64,000 nt of DNA from Aegilops tauschii subsp. strangulata (lineage: Eukaryota; Streptophyta; Magnoliopsida; Poales; Poaceae), in contig NC_053037.3 in assembly GCF_002575655.3 (NCBI RefSeq), forward strand, positions 503,386,544-503,450,543, given 5' to 3'. A model generated the notes under the pieces. It was given only the letters and a program-made list of their open reading frames with translations. It was not told the DNA's origin and ran no database searches. The position numbers and the translations under genes are program-made. Within the stretch, counting starts at the first letter, position 1. Every line of letters starts with the position of its first letter. Shown in pieces: positions 1 through 11,510 of this stretch.

Positions 1-738
1 CAAACTATACGGGAGAGATAAAGTTTGGCCAGTCTTTGTGTGGAGTAGGTAGTCTTCACGGGAATGAAATGAGCAACCTTGGTTAGTCGGTCTGTGATGA
101 CCCATATGGCGTCAGTTCCGCGTTGAGATCGGGGTAATCCGACAATGAAGTCCATTCCTATTTCATCCCATTTCCATTCCGGGATCCTGTTTGGCTGGAG
201 TAGCCCTGCTGGCTATTTGATGCTCGGCCTTGATGCGTTGACATGAATCGCAACAAGCAATGAATGTGGCTATATCTCTTTTCATGCCGTGCCACCAAAA
301 TCTTTCCTGAATGTCCTTGTACATTTTGGTTCCTCGAGGGTGGATCGAGTATGGAGCGGTGTGGCTCTCGGTTAAGATTTGTTGCTTGAGTTCCTCAATG
401 TTAGGTACGCAAAGTCTGTCACCGTACCATAATGTTCCTTCGCTGTCTGTGACGAACTCTGAAGTCTTTCCAAGGTTCATTTTCTTCCTTATACCTTCGA
501 TGCTGGGATGTCCCTGTTGAGCCTTCTTAATTTGTTCCACCAGGGTGGGTTGTATCTCCAGTTTTGATACGGTGCCCTCAGAGACTAACATCATGTTGAG
601 CCTAGCGAACTCTTGCTGAAACTCAGGCCTCAAGTTTTGCGGACCGTCATTGTCCGGGCTGGGGTTTCGACTAAGGGCATCGGCCACTACATTTGCTTTC
701 CCTGGAATACCGACATCATAGTCCTTGACCAGTTCCAA
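1..738 (-). pseudogene. Integrase region of gypsy pol (partial, frameshifted)
   Basis: The ORF at 163-738 starts in the RNase H to integrase linker (VADALSRNP) and contains an H2C2 zinc-binding domain: two histidines in [10 protein letters not shown] and the cysteine pair CDSCQRIK. A frameshift near position 190-200 ends the ORF. The integrase core continues in another frame to the window edge, where [15 protein letters not shown] and WVITDRLTKVAHF can be read, giving the first two acidic residues of a DDE core. The family inserts the cDNA copy into the genome. The remaining core and any chromodomain are outside the window. Family assignment is firm; this copy is broken. Confidence 0.88.
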
Positions 739-2136
739 CCAGCGTCGTTGGCGTAAATTTAGTTCTGGCTGTGTGAAAATATATTTGAGGCTCTTATGGT
801 CTGTATATATTTCTCAGCGATTCCCCAACAGAAAGTGCCTCCACTCCTTGAGTGCATGTATAACTGCTGCTAGCTCCAAGTCATGTGTTGGGTAATTTTC
901 CTCATGTTTTCGCAGCTGCCTGGAGGCATATGCGACAACTTTGCCATCCTGCATTAGTACACATCCGAGACCTTTTCGGGACGCGTCACAATATACTTCA
1001 AAACTCTTGTGTATGTCTGGCACAGTTAAGACCGGTGCGGTTGGCAGTTTCTTCTTGAGTTCTTGGAAGCTTTTCTCGCATGCTTCCATCCAAACAAATT
1101 TCTTGTCTTTCTTGAGCAACTGTGTTATAGGTTTTGCCACAAATCTTCTGTAATATCCGGCCATTCCTAAGAAACTCCGCACATCTGTAACGTTGGCGGG
1201 TGGCTTCCAGTTGAGTATGGCTTTGACTTTTTCTGGGTCTACGGCCACGCCTTCTTGGTTCAATATATGGCCTAAGAAACCAACTTGTCTTGGCCAAAAT
1301 TCGCACTTGCTAAATTTGGCGTACAACTGATGTTTCCTCAATTCTCCCAAAACAATTCGGAGATGCTCAGCATGCTCTTCTGGTGTCCTTGAGTATACTA
1401 GAATATCGTCGATGAACACCACATCAAATTTGTCCATGAATTTCATGAACACCTTGTTCATGAGGTGGACGAAATATGCGGGGGCGTTTGTTAGACCAAA
1501 AGGCATCACTGTGAACTCATATAATCCGTATCTGGAAGTGAATGCTGTCTTGGGGATATCTTCTGTCCGTACTTTTAGTTGATGATATCCCGATCTCAAA
1601 TCAATTTTTGAGAATACCTTGGCTTGTGCGAGCTGGTCAAACAAATCATTTATCCGTGGCATCGGATATTTGTTTTTGATGGTGACCATATTGAGGGCTC
1701 GATAGTCTATACACAGTCTCAGTGTCCCATCCTTTTTCTTGGCGAACAACACTGGCGAACCCCAAGGTGAGGAGCTGGCTCGAATAAATCCTTTGTCCAA
1801 TAATTCCTTTATCTGCTTCTTCAGCTCCACCAATTCTGAGGGTGCCATTCTATAAGGCTTCTTACAGATGGGAGCGGTGCCAGGTGCTAGTTCGATGCTG
1901 AATTCTATCTCTCGGTCTGGTGGCATGCCTGGCAGTTCTTCAGGGAACACATCAGGAAACTCGCATACCACTGGAACTTTTCTCAGTTCAGAAATGTCCA
2001 CTTTGTTCAGTTTTGGTTGCCGTGACCGTGGTCTTTCTTGAGCTGTAACCTTTATTGTCTTGCCATGATGGTGGGTGAGAATCACGGTCCGATTGAAACA
2101 GTCAATGAATCCTTTGTTGGTGGTCAACCAGTCCAT
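739..2136 (-). pseudogene. Reverse transcriptase-RNase H of gypsy pol
   Basis: The open stretch 814-2136 (440 codons) holds the RT palm motifs [14 protein letters not shown] and [10 protein letters not shown] (the two catalytic aspartates) and an RNase H domain starting at [13 protein letters not shown] with [24 protein letters not shown] at about 811-813 interrupts RNase H just before the conserved TDHKSL segment, after which the frame stays open towards the integrase linker. RT and RNase H copy the element RNA into cDNA in the cytoplasm. The nonsense change is probably a point mutation. RT itself looks complete in this copy. Confidence 0.92.
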
Positions 2137-3490
2137 TCCTAAATGACATCCAGTCCTTTACTCTCCAACACCATGAGATTTGCTCGGAATTGTAGTCCTT
2201 CGAACTCAATGACCACTCCTTGGCAGTAACCCTGAGCGATTTGCTTATTTCCGGGGGACTTGATGATCATAGATTTTTCCAAGGGAAGTATCGGAAAATC
2301 ATGTTGTAAAACAAAACTCTTCGAAACGAACGAATGGGAAGCTCAAACAAAACCGTGGCAGGTACTGTGTTGACAGGGAACGTACCGAGCACAATGTCTG
2401 GGGCATTCTGCGCCTCTTCCCTGGTCACATGGTTCAGGTGACCCTTCTTGTGGTTGTTGTTGGGATTGAAATTATTGCGCTTGGGGGCTAGATTGTTTCC
2501 ACCATTGTTTGGATTGGGGGCCGAGTTCCTTGGTTTTGGGCACTGTTTAGCATAGTGCCCTTCTTCACCACAAGCATAGCAGGTGACCCCTGGATGGTAG
2601 GTGTACTCCTTGTCTCTGGCATGAAATTGTCTGATGGGCCTTGGATCAGCAGTCGTGGATCTCCTTGCTTCTGTCCTTGGAACCCCAGTCTTGCTTCGGT
2701 TGTTGCGAGCAAGAGTCGTCTTGTCCCTCTTTCGCTTACGGAGATCTTCCAGACTACGGCGCTCATTCTCCAAGCTAATGGGCTTGTCAACCAGAGTTTT
2801 AAAATCCGGGAAAGTGTGTACAACCAGTTGGCATTTTAGTGCTGGTGCCAGGCCATCCAGGAATTTTTCCATCTTCTTGTTTTCTGTCATATGCTCGTCG
2901 TAGGCATAACGGGATAGCTGGGTAAACTGACCATTGTATTCTGTCACTGACATGCCTCCCTGCTTCAGGTCATCAAACTCTCTCTTCTTGATTTTTATGA
3001 TGCTCCTGGGGATGTGTGCCCCACGGAAGCCTTCCTTGGACTCTTCCCAGGTGATGTTGTGTTCACTGGGATGCATGTGTAGGAAGTTTTCCCACCATGC
3101 TGCAGCTGCTCCAGTAAGGTAGTGTGGTGCATAAAGCACCTTCTCAAGATCTGAACACTGAGCAATAATCAGTTTCCTTTCAATGTCACGAAGCCAATCA
3201 TCGGCTTCCAGCGGCCTATCAGTGTGAGCAAAAGTTGAAGGGCGAGTTTTCTGTAACTCAGATAACTTGGAATGTGGTTGATGGGGTTCGCGGTGGTTTC
3301 CCATATTGATGACATGATTCATCATCTCTTGGTGCTGTTGTTGGCTTTGTTCGAAGAGACGGCAGACTTGAGACAGCGCTGCTTCGCTGTCCTGTTGACT
3401 GGACTGACCCTGAGTGAAATTGTTGCTAGTTTGTGTCCCATAATCCTCTTCTGGCTGATTGGGCATGGAGCGAGTCCACGGACGAGACAT
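2137..3490 (-). pseudogene. Gag with zinc knuckle, running into a damaged aspartic protease
   Basis: The open frame extends further upstream, but MSRPWTRSM at 3490 is the more likely gag start because the upstream part (to 3784) is cysteine-rich and unlike gag. Gag shows a retrotransposon capsid-like block (DWLRDIERKL, GAAAAWWENF, FDDLKQGGMSVTEYNGQF, FLDGLAPAL) and one CCHC knuckle, CYACGEEGHYAKQC. Downstream should lie an aspartic protease. The sequence around 2310-2345 keeps its flanks, but the DSG catalytic triplet is missing through a short deletion that also shifts the frame. A second single-base loss near 2150 precedes GMDWL. Gag packages element RNA; this copy cannot make an active protease. 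Confidence 0.85.
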
Positions 3491-3814
3491 TTTTCCAGTC
3501 TGGGGTATTATTTTGCAAAACCCATGAGAAAAACTGTGTAGCACAAGGAAAAACTTGCAAGGCAACAATTTAAAAGACCTCAAGGTTTTCAAGGAAACAT
3601 AAGCGATTTTGCACGGAGAGGAACTGCTTAGCATATATCTTACACGCGAAAAGCAAACACACGATACAGCACTCAGGATGCGCGTACACATTCCTGACAT
3701 GTTATTTAGGCTAGCGTACTCCTCCGGAAGGCAGCAAACACACCAATACAAACTAGCGCACAGATAAAACAACACATCATACAAGCAGACATAACGCGCG
3801 GCTATTCGGCGCTC

Positions 3815-4621
3815 TCAGTCGGAGATGGTGAAGATTTCCTTCCCCTTGCCGATGGCAAGACTTAGCGGTCCAGGAGAATCAACCTCCACCTCCTCTCTAG
3901 GTGGCTCCTGGCGCGTAACGCTGTGCTGCGGTGATGGCGCGGGAGCGACAGGTGGTAGAGCGGGTGCGGCAGGCGGTGCAGCTCTGACTGGAATAGGAGC
4001 GATGACTCGGTCGAACTCCTCAGTGGTAGGCAGACGGCGAGCAGTGGCCAAAACGGCCGGTGCATAAGAGGCTGAAGACGAGACGAAAGTCAGAGGCGGT
4101 GCGGTGTGGAGAAGCTCCTTCCTGCTGGCAGGACCGCCCCGGACTAAGTCCATGCGGGCAGCCACAAGATCGTCTACGAGGTTGTCGAAAGACTCCTCCA
4201 GAGCCTTGAGATACTCCACAACCATCTCGATGGCTTCATCTCGCTCTCCCCGATGGCAGGCGAATGCATAGTGACTGGTGTATGGCACATGGCATGGGAG
4301 GTAGCGGTAGCGAAGAGTCTTCATCGTAGGAAGGATGTCCCGAATACTAGCTATCGCCTCACGGGCAGCCATCTGCATGGCATGCCTCTCCGTAGGCATG
4401 GCCCTTCCCACAAAACGGAAGTGGCGAGCTGCAGAACGTCCTCCCTTGAATTGCACCACAGCTTGGTGCATAGACACGTCGTCGCTGAGCTTGTGCTGAT
4501 AGAGCGTGAACTCCGGGCGAGCTGCTGGCCCGATCGCGAGCTTGGTGATGGAGACGAGGAGCTTGACAAACCCCTCGGGCACGTTCGTGAACACTCGATT
4601 CTCACAGCTGCTGCCAGCCAT
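3815..4621 (-). CDS. Additional ORF upstream of gag: dsRBD-like fold plus helical tail (ORF A)
   Basis: This is a complete 268-codon ORF starting MAGSSCENRVF, 150 bp from the primer-binding site and 325 bp before gag. Residues about 18-95 follow the order helix (FVKLLVSITKL), strand (RPEFTLYQHKL), strand (HQAVVQFKG), strand (RHFRFVGRAM), helix (HAMQMAAREAIASIR), which is the layout of a double-stranded-RNA-binding domain. The KKxAK motif that contacts RNA in classical members is absent. A second helical block follows (YLKALEESFDNLVDDLVAARMDLV), then a Pro/Ala-rich tail. It is clearly homologous to the ORFs at 41588-42469 and 40671-41303. Additional ORFs are known in plant LTR retrotransposons; the fold is my inference and the function is unknown. 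Confidence 0.72.
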   Translation of the reverse strand: MAGSSCENRVFTNVPEGFVKLLVSITKLAIGPAARPEFTLYQHKLSDDVSMHQAVVQFKGGRSAARHFRFVGRAMPTERHAMQMAAREAIASIRDILPTMKTLRYRYLPCHVPYTSHYAFACHRGERDEAIEMVVEYLKALEESFDNLVDDLVAARMDLVRGGPASRKELLHTAPPLTFVSSSASYAPAVLATARRLPTTEEFDRVIAPIPVRAAPPAAPALPPVAPAPSPQHSVTRQEPPREEVEVDSPGPLSLAIGKGKEIFTISD

Positions 4622-4770
4622 CTACAAAAGTAGGCAAAAATTCTGAGTAGTCATGTCATAAATTTAGGATGACCAACAGAAAATAGCTACAATTGCAAAA
4701 TGCTGAAAAGCACAAAAGACGCTAATAGCCGATTAGCGATCGCACCTAGTGGCTTCCTACAGTCAGCCTG

Positions 4771-4782
4771 GCTCTGATACCA
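4771..4782 (-). other. Primer-binding site, tRNA-Met type
   Basis: On the minus strand this reads TGGTATCAGAGC, the usual initiator-methionine tRNA primer site of plant LTR retrotransposons. It lies four bases inside the LTR boundary at 4787 and fixes the element orientation as minus. Confidence 0.93.
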
Positions 4783-5267
4783 AGCTTGTCACGACCGGTT
4801 TTCAATAAAATAATTATTGAGAGACCAATCCCTTTTACGGACCAGTAAGGAAGAATTCCTTCTCACTGGTAGACAATATCTTGGTCACAGAAGAAAAATA
4901 CCAGGAGTACTGAATAAAATACAAGGTTGAGCGGAGACTGCCCAACAATTTAGTACATGCACGCCGATAAAACAAGCCGGTGGATAGTGTGGCATAACTA
5001 CTAACTCACGATAATAACGGTGGTGGAAATATCACCGCGAAGCGAGTGATATGACTCCTGAAGACTACAGCTCTTCGAGCGTCGGACGCGCTATCAAACT
5101 CTTCATCCAAGAGATCGCCTTCGTCAACATCTGGCCAAATCAACAAGCCAGGTGAGTACTATGAAAGTACTCGCAAGACAGTTCGGACATAAGATATAAC
5201 AAATGTAAACATGAAGCGTATGAACAAATTAACCAGTACGTTCAGACATAGAGATAGTACATACTGG

Positions 5268-5670
5268 GTGCCAAACGAGGGTCTGAATGACTCCTTGAGA
5301 GGAAACTGCAAGAATAGTAATACTGGTGCCAAACGAGGGTCTGAATGACTCCTCGAGAGGAAACTGCAAGAATAGTAATACTGGTGCCAAACGAGTGTCT
5401 GAATGACCCCTCGAGAGGAAACTGCAAGAATAGTAATGCTGGTGCCAAACGAGTGTCTGAATGACTCCTCGAGAGGAAACTGCAAGAATAATAATGCCAC
5501 AGTCGGGCGTCGGGGCGACACCACATAAAGGGCTTATAACAGAAAATAAAGGCAGTGCGTGCCACAGTCAGACGTCTGAGCGACATCACATAAAGGGCTT
5601 ATATTTAAAGTAAGAAACAAAAACACGCCACAGTCGGACGTCTGCGCGACGTCACATAAAGGGCTTATAT
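5268..5670. repeat. Two adjacent minisatellites inside the LTR (58-bp and about 65-bp units)
   Basis: Four 58-bp units start at 5268, 5326, 5384 and 5442, each beginning GTGCCAAACGAG. They are followed by three units of 65-66 bp starting at 5496, 5561 and 5627, each with the core GCCACAGTC and ending in AAAGGGCTTATA. The repeats create apparent minus-strand ORFs with repeated peptide blocks; these are by-products of the repeat. Confidence 0.9.
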
Positions 5671-7383
5671 TGTAGCTCAATAATTCAGTAGCTCGAGATT
5701 ATAAATTATTACAAGTACGAGACAAATATAAGGTTAGTCCATCCACAATAATAATAATTAAACTGGGTTTACCACTTGAGCTTGTTCACCGGGGACAAGT
5801 TTTCCACGCGGATAGATATGGATATACTGATTACACTACTTGATCATGGATACGATGACTTGGAAGAATTTGACTCTGCAGAGTTTGTACTTAACCACAG
5901 CCAACGGATTTCAGTAGTCACGGGGACTAGTTCCGTTTACGGTGTTTTGGAAGAAACACGTCTAACCAGTACACACACATTCAACATTCCGAAGCCAGGG
6001 ATCACCCTCGGCAACGTTCAAGAAAATCCTTGAGATGGGGAGGCTACAACCTCGCGTAGCATGGGATCAAATTTCTATACGCGCGCTCTAAGGGGGTGCC
6101 CCCCCTCTCGGTCCCAACCGGAAACACCCATGCCCCCTGACCGGATGACTGGCTTTAATCCTGGGCCAAGGAACCATCATCCCGGACCCTCTGTTTGGTG
6201 TGTACACGGAAAGAGGTTACCAACTTACTAAACCTCACCCTGGCAAATGAAACATGTGGCAGCACGGAGGGGAAAAGAACGATAACGTGACTCCGTCCAC
6301 GTTAACGTCGGAATTCGTCGGATGACGCAAGGCTGGTATGCTACAATAGTACCACCTTGCTGCCCTTCATGTCACCACATGATTAGGCCATCTCTCACCA
6401 GAGATCATCGCGACTTTGGAAAAGCGGGTAGTTGCCTCACAAGCAACGAGGTACTCACTGACACACATATGCCACGCACAAACTGTCACGCAAACATGCA
6501 AAACACCTGTCATATCCAAGGTTCAAACATGCTTGCCTGGTTCGGAGGAGTCGGAGTCTAGCTCGGCGAAGTTCGCGGCTCCGTCACCTCTTCCGGAACC
6601 TACGGCATAACGAAAACGGGAACTAACGTGAAAACCAACGCGTGCATAAAAATTTCTCCAAAATTTTTCCAAGTAAATCCCAAAAAAAGCTAGACAAAAT
6701 TTTAAGACTGTCAGAAAAAGAATCACTCAAAAATTCCTTTTTATTAAAAAGTTATAAAGGTTTCTGTCCAGGGACTCATCTGTAATGAAACAGAAAAGTT
6801 CCAGGGTTTAAACTAAGAAAACAGAAAACGCTTCGGAAAGAAATGCGCCAGCTAAAAAGGGAAAACGTATTTTGCCCGAAGGCGCCAACAGAAAACGGTT
6901 CGAGGGAGAATAGAACAGAGGCTGACATGGGGGTCCACATGTCAGGTTCAAAAAGCTCGCCGGCGCCCGAAGACTGCGGTGGACGCCGGCGTCGAACCAC
7001 GGCGAGTCAGGAAGATCGGAGGGTACCAAGAGCTTCAGCATGTCCTTCCGCGTGGGTGGGTGGTGGACTCGACCGACGGAGGGCAACACGTCGACGGCGA
7101 CACTTTCTCCGGCGGACGGCGGTTCGGGTGATGGTGGGGAACTCCGGTGGTGAGCTACAAACCTCGAATTGAAGCGCGGGTCAGAAGAGTGGATGCATAG
7201 GGAAGCTACTGGCAAGAGATGGGAGGCGGAGGTGCACGCACGGGGGCGAATCGAGCTTGATCCCGTGGCGGGTCGCGGCCGCCGGAGTCGAGGAAGGAGA
7301 CCTCCTCGGGGCTCTCCAAGTGGCTAGGCGTGCTCTAGGTGGAGTGTGGAGGTGGTGTGGGTTCGAGTTGAAGCTCGGGGCCT

Positions 7384-7392
7384 CTATTTATA
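7384..7392 (-). promoter_or_regulatory. TATA box of the LTR promoter
   Basis: The minus strand reads TATAAATAG in a GC-rich setting. Transcription would run leftward through the repeats, the primer-binding site and the coding region. U3 would then be about 7392-8678. Confidence 0.6.
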
Positions 7393-8678
7393 GGCGGATC
7401 GAGGGGGTGGCTGTGAACGGAGAATCTCCGGCGAGCGATTACGGCAAGGTAGTGGTTGTGCAGGTGGTTTGAGTAGCCAGGCAGCATCAGTGAGGTTTAC
7501 TGGTGCCGTTCCACTGCTAAACTGAGTTGGTCTTGGCGTGGCGTCGGTCCATGGTGGGGTGGCCGCACGGGCACGTCAGCGGCAGAGAGCGGGCTCCGCG
7601 CCCAGCGGTTCACGACGAGGGTGGCAGCGCGTTCTGGGGAGTGGAAGGCCACGCGGCGAGCTCCGGTGGCTTGGGCGGCGCTGGGTGGCGCCGTCGGCGC
7701 CGTGCCTCTCTCTGGCGGCCGCAAAGCCGCCGCTGGCGTCGGTCACGGGGCGGCGCACCTCCTCCTGCTCGTCGCCGACGTCCGCAAGCGTCCAGGCGCT
7801 CGTGCGGTGCAGGAACAAGGGGGAGGGGACGGGGAGCAAGGCGACATCGAGGCACTGTCGAGATCGACAACAAGTTCTGAAGAAAACGACAGTGTACTGA
7901 AACTGTTTCTGAACTTGACATTGACAATGCACTGTAGGTGTTCGACAGAATGATTTGGCAATGAGAAAAAAATTCCTGGGGCCGGGACTTGGTGAGGTGA
8001 CCACTCAATGTACCCAGAGGCTGCCTGATTTTTCTTGGAATATTTGGAGAAGGATTTGAATGAATTTCATCAAATTTGACAAATCTGGTCCAAACTTGCA
8101 GCAAGTGTAGTTTGAAAAATTTGAACTGAAGACCAGTGGATCTTCATGGATCTTGGTTGAGGGTTCAAAGGACTAGGAAGGGGAGTTGGTTTGGGGGCGA
8201 AAATCAAAGCAGAGATGGTAGCTCCTTTGTAAATCTCTAAAGGCTAGAATAGAAGACAGAATTTTATTTGATAAGATTTAAATGGAAAATAATTATATGG
8301 AGAGGTACAACTTTCTGGATTTGATGCCAAACATGATCCAAAGATGAGGGGAGGTTTAGGAGAGTGGATTTGCACTAAGGCCATGGCAGGAGGGAATTGT
8401 TGAAAGTGGTAAAGGATCATTCCAAAAGCCATAGTGCAAATTTCAAAGAGATTTTCAAAAGGCATTTTTCTCAAGTGAAAAGTATTTTGTCTTGAGTCAA
8501 AATAAAAAGGCAAGGGCCTCCAAGACCAAAAGCAAGTCTTGGGTGAATCCAAAAAAAAACTCTTGCCATAAAAAAAAATATTGAAAGGGAGGTTTCTTTG
8601 GAAGAAAAATTTAAATCACCTCCCTCAAGTCAAATAAAAACTTTTTAAAAAAATCCAAATAAAATTTTGGGTGTCACA

Positions 8679-9400
8679 CAATTGTGTGATAAAATTGCAC
8701 CAACGTGAAAGACGATTGTGTCTCCAATGGAACCAAGGTGAACTGATGAAGGATATCATCTTTGTGGGTAACAAGCAAAGAGCACTGATGGAAGACAACT
8801 TGTTTTTCGTGGAAAATCAATAAGCTTCACGAGCCGACACAACCATGAGGCGCAACCATGAGCATCGATAGGTCATCGTGGTGATGCATCATCCATTTGG
8901 CATCAAGTTTGGGTGAGGCACCTATGAATTTCGACAAATCCTCACTGTGGTCTGTTTCTTCTCATTAATCAAGCTCAAGGAAGGAAGAACCACGTGGCAG
9001 AGGACAGTGAGGCGAAACAACAATGGCCATCCAATTTTGTGCAGTTCCACTAAAATTGAGGAAGACATGCCCAAGTATGCTGATACGCATCGCTGTTTCC
9101 AAAAATATAAAAAAGGGATATAGTGTTGTTACTTTGTTTTGGCAGTGGTACAAGATTAACAACGACATCTCAATTGTCAATAAGAATTAATGAAAAGTAC
9201 ACCAACAAACATAAGCATCATGATTATCTTGATGGGAACTATAAAGCAGGATACCCGAGAAAAAAATCATTTCTTCATTTAACCAGTGATAGTATTAGAT
9301 TAGCAGCAGCAATAGGAGCATATGGACAATGACCGCACAACCACCATGTACTTTTTGTCGAAACAACATATATACCTCCACCGAGGCATAAACCAGGACA
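8679..9400. other. No gene seen; diverged flank of the gypsy element
   Basis: No coding signal, terminal repeat or conserved motif was recognised. A short phrase near 9040 (TGCAGTTCCACTAAAAT) recurs near 10996, which suggests a local duplication continuing into the modules described next. Confidence 0.5.
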
Positions 9401-9900
9401 ACTTTTCAAGTGGCATTTCCTCTATAATAGTAGGTGATGTTGGACCAGCCGACGAACCCTAGCTACTATACATGGGGAGCTGGGGAGTAGTCGCATAGAA
9501 GAAAACCCGCATGCAGCGATCTGGGGAGCTGGACCAGTACAAGAAGTTATACCTCAGGTGGGCGAGATGTCGCTTAGGCGGGCGGGCGGGATCTTCCCAC
9601 ACGACGGCAGCGAACAGGGGCGTGGAGGACCTTCGTCCGCGCCAGCGCCGGTTCCGAGAGTATGGTGCGCATGGGCTTCCTCCATCACCGACGGCGACAA
9701 CGTCAATGCTGCACCTCCTCACCTCCCGCAGCGGACAGGATTCGGCCGGATCAATGACCACCGGTGAGGAGAGAGATAGAGTGGACACTGTCATCTTGTT
9801 TTGATATGGAGAGGGTGAGAGAGCGAGCGTGAGAAACCCTATCAAATAAGAGGCTATATATACAATGGAGTAAAAAATCTCTCCATAGCAGTGGTTTTAA
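9400..9900 (-). other. Promoter-like module A, first of three related copies
   Basis: A minus-strand TATA-like run (TATATATAG near 9855) lies about 10-20 bp upstream of an ORF at 9459-9845. Its part LSLSSPVVIDPAESCP resembles LSLPPLVTDPAASRP in the module at 13290-13740. Base-level similarity to both other modules is visible around the GCGGGCGGGATCTTCCC and CAGCGGACAGGATTCGGCCG stretches. It may be the 5' end of a gene or of an unrecognised element; no domain was recognised. Confidence 0.4.
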
Positions 9901-11160
9901 AGAGAATACACGCGTTCCCGGAAAAAAGAAACGGAAAGTGGCGGACAATTTTTTAACGTACCAAGAAAGAAAACTCGACCAAAAAACACGTCCCCGCTTC
10001 CAGGTCGCGAGAGTCGTCGCGCACACACACATAGAATTAGACATGCATATCCGTTTTTACGTAAAATTCCATGTCCATCTCCATCTCCAATCATATTTGT
10101 CCAACTGGCACATTATTTACGTTGTTAACTATATACACAGCAATATTAACGTACAACATATCTTGTTTGTGGGTGTCCAGACCGCTGCTACATCCGCTCC
10201 TGACCAACCCGAACCCTCTTCATTACCCGCGCGTGCTTCCCGCCCGAAACGGTCAGTGCCGCATTCATGCCCGGTCAGAGCGGACGCGACCTCTCTCTTG
10301 CACCGACATTGAAGCGGCGCGCCGGCCGAGAGAGCATCGCCCGCGCCGCTTCCCGGTCCACGCGACTGTTCCGCGTTCAAAGGTCGCAATAGCCGGCCAC
10401 AACATGCATGTAAAAAGTTCTTGGGAGTCCGTGCTACAGCTAGCTGTCCTCCCCCAACTCGTCAATCTCTTCCAGTAGTGCTAGTACTCCATGGCGCGAT
10501 CCATCGACAAGCAGGCGAGAAAGTTATCGTATACTCGGTTTGCGGTGAGTGGCATGCCGAGCGACCGTGTGGGGTGGAGACGTGGAGGAGGGTGAGACAC
10601 GAACGCGATAGACGTGATTTAAATGTTGGTTTTGCTCGACGGCGCGATCAAACGAAATGAAACGTTGGTTTCTCTCCGGTTCCATTTTTTCTCCGAAAAA
10701 ACAGAAACTTTCTACTTCATTTTAATTCCTACTCCAAGGTTTCCCCGTTACAACATTCCATCAAATACAAAGGAAAACTAACACGCATGCTGATGCATCT
10801 CAATGATTCACAAATCATAGCCAATATTAACTTCACAACTAAAGACAAAAGTTGTGAGAGCGTGTACAAAAGAAAAACTACTGATGGGGTCACTACGACT
10901 TAAACCCTAAACCCTCAACAGGATTTAATTTCCTGGCTAGGTAGAACCTGTCGAAGGAAAGACGGCTGGCACCCTCGGATCATACGATGCTTTTGTGCAG
11001 TTCCACTAAAATCGAGCTGAGCATCCCTGATGGCATAGATATTGAAGAAGTGTGATTAGAATAATAGTACTGGCACTAGTTCATGAGACATAAACTCAAC
11101 ACAAATAGAAGCCGGTAGAAGTAGAGAAAGATCGACATGGAGATGGAGCTACGTGGGTAG
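9900..11160. other. No gene seen between modules A and B
   Basis: Low-copy-looking DNA with a GC-rich stretch at 10180-10390. The ORFs there overlap on both strands and show no domain. A short AAACCCTAAACCCT run at 10902-10915 is only two telomere-type units. Confidence 0.4.
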
Positions 11161-11510
11161 TTGCGACAGTGGAGCAAGCGGGCTCTAAAAGTAAGATGTA
11201 CTACCTGGGACGTCGGGCTGTAGCTAGAAGGGCGGTTGGGAGGCGGCATCAGCCCATACCGCGGGGACCCTTGATTGGGACGCACCGAGTGTGGGTTTTC
11301 TCCCTCGCAAATGTCGACCGCGTCTACGCAGAACATTGTTCCCTTCCCCCAGCGGCAGGATCAGGCCGGATATTTGACCAGCTGTGTGGCCGCCGTCGTT
11401 CTATGCTTGTGAAGAGAGCAACCCAAGCAAGCAGGCTTGTAGCTTAGGCTCCTGCTAGTGTATATATAGTGGTTTTCTTTTTCTCTCCATATCAACCATT
11501 TTATATTGCG
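11160..11510 (-). other. Promoter-like module B, second copy
   Basis: Shares with modules A and C a GGGCGG-rich block, a CAGCGGCAGGATCAGGCCGG stretch and a minus-strand TATA run (TATATATAC near 11459-11468). No convincing ORF remains. Divergence is high, so the copies are old. Confidence 0.4.

Larger units (their letters stand above)
1..8678 (-). mobile_element. Ty3/gypsy LTR retrotransposon with gag-pol and an extra ORF, cut by the window start
   Basis: Reading on the minus strand from right to left, the parts are: LTR (4787-8678), tRNA-Met type primer-binding site (4771-4782), extra ORF (3815-4621), gag (2267-3490), protease remnant, RT-RNase H (814-2136) and integrase (738 down to the window edge). 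The order protease, RT, RNase H, integrase is that of Ty3/gypsy. The second LTR lies outside the window, so age and full length cannot be judged. The five bases after the LTR (8679-8683, CAATT) are the expected target-site copy. Coding regions carry several nonsense and frameshift changes, so this copy is not autonomous now. Confidence 0.9.
4787..8678 (-). repeat. Long LTR (3,892 bp) of the left-edge gypsy element
   Basis: The boundaries are TGTCACGACCGG at 4787 and GGGTGTCACA ending at 8678, so the LTR begins TG and ends CA on the minus strand. The inner boundary is set by the primer-binding site. It contains two minisatellites (5268-5670), a GC-rich leader-like stretch with many spurious ORFs (6800-7900) and a TATA box at 7384-7392. 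Several modules match the LTRs at 35100-39412 and 42785-47099: the start, both minisatellites, and the stretch around 6030-6150 with its counterpart at 36490-36610. ORFs inside this LTR are not supported as genes. Confidence 0.88.

Noticed and set aside
5159..5589. ORFs with repeated peptide blocks
   Set aside because: Produced by the 58-bp minisatellite in two frames; no start context or domain.
5268..5670. CRISPR-like regular spacing of repeats
   Set aside because: The units are contiguous tandem copies without unique spacers, in a plant LTR.
10902..10915. Telomere-like AAACCCTAAACCCT (and GGGTTTAGGG near 17461)
   Set aside because: Only two units; common as short promoter boxes in plants, not interstitial telomere.
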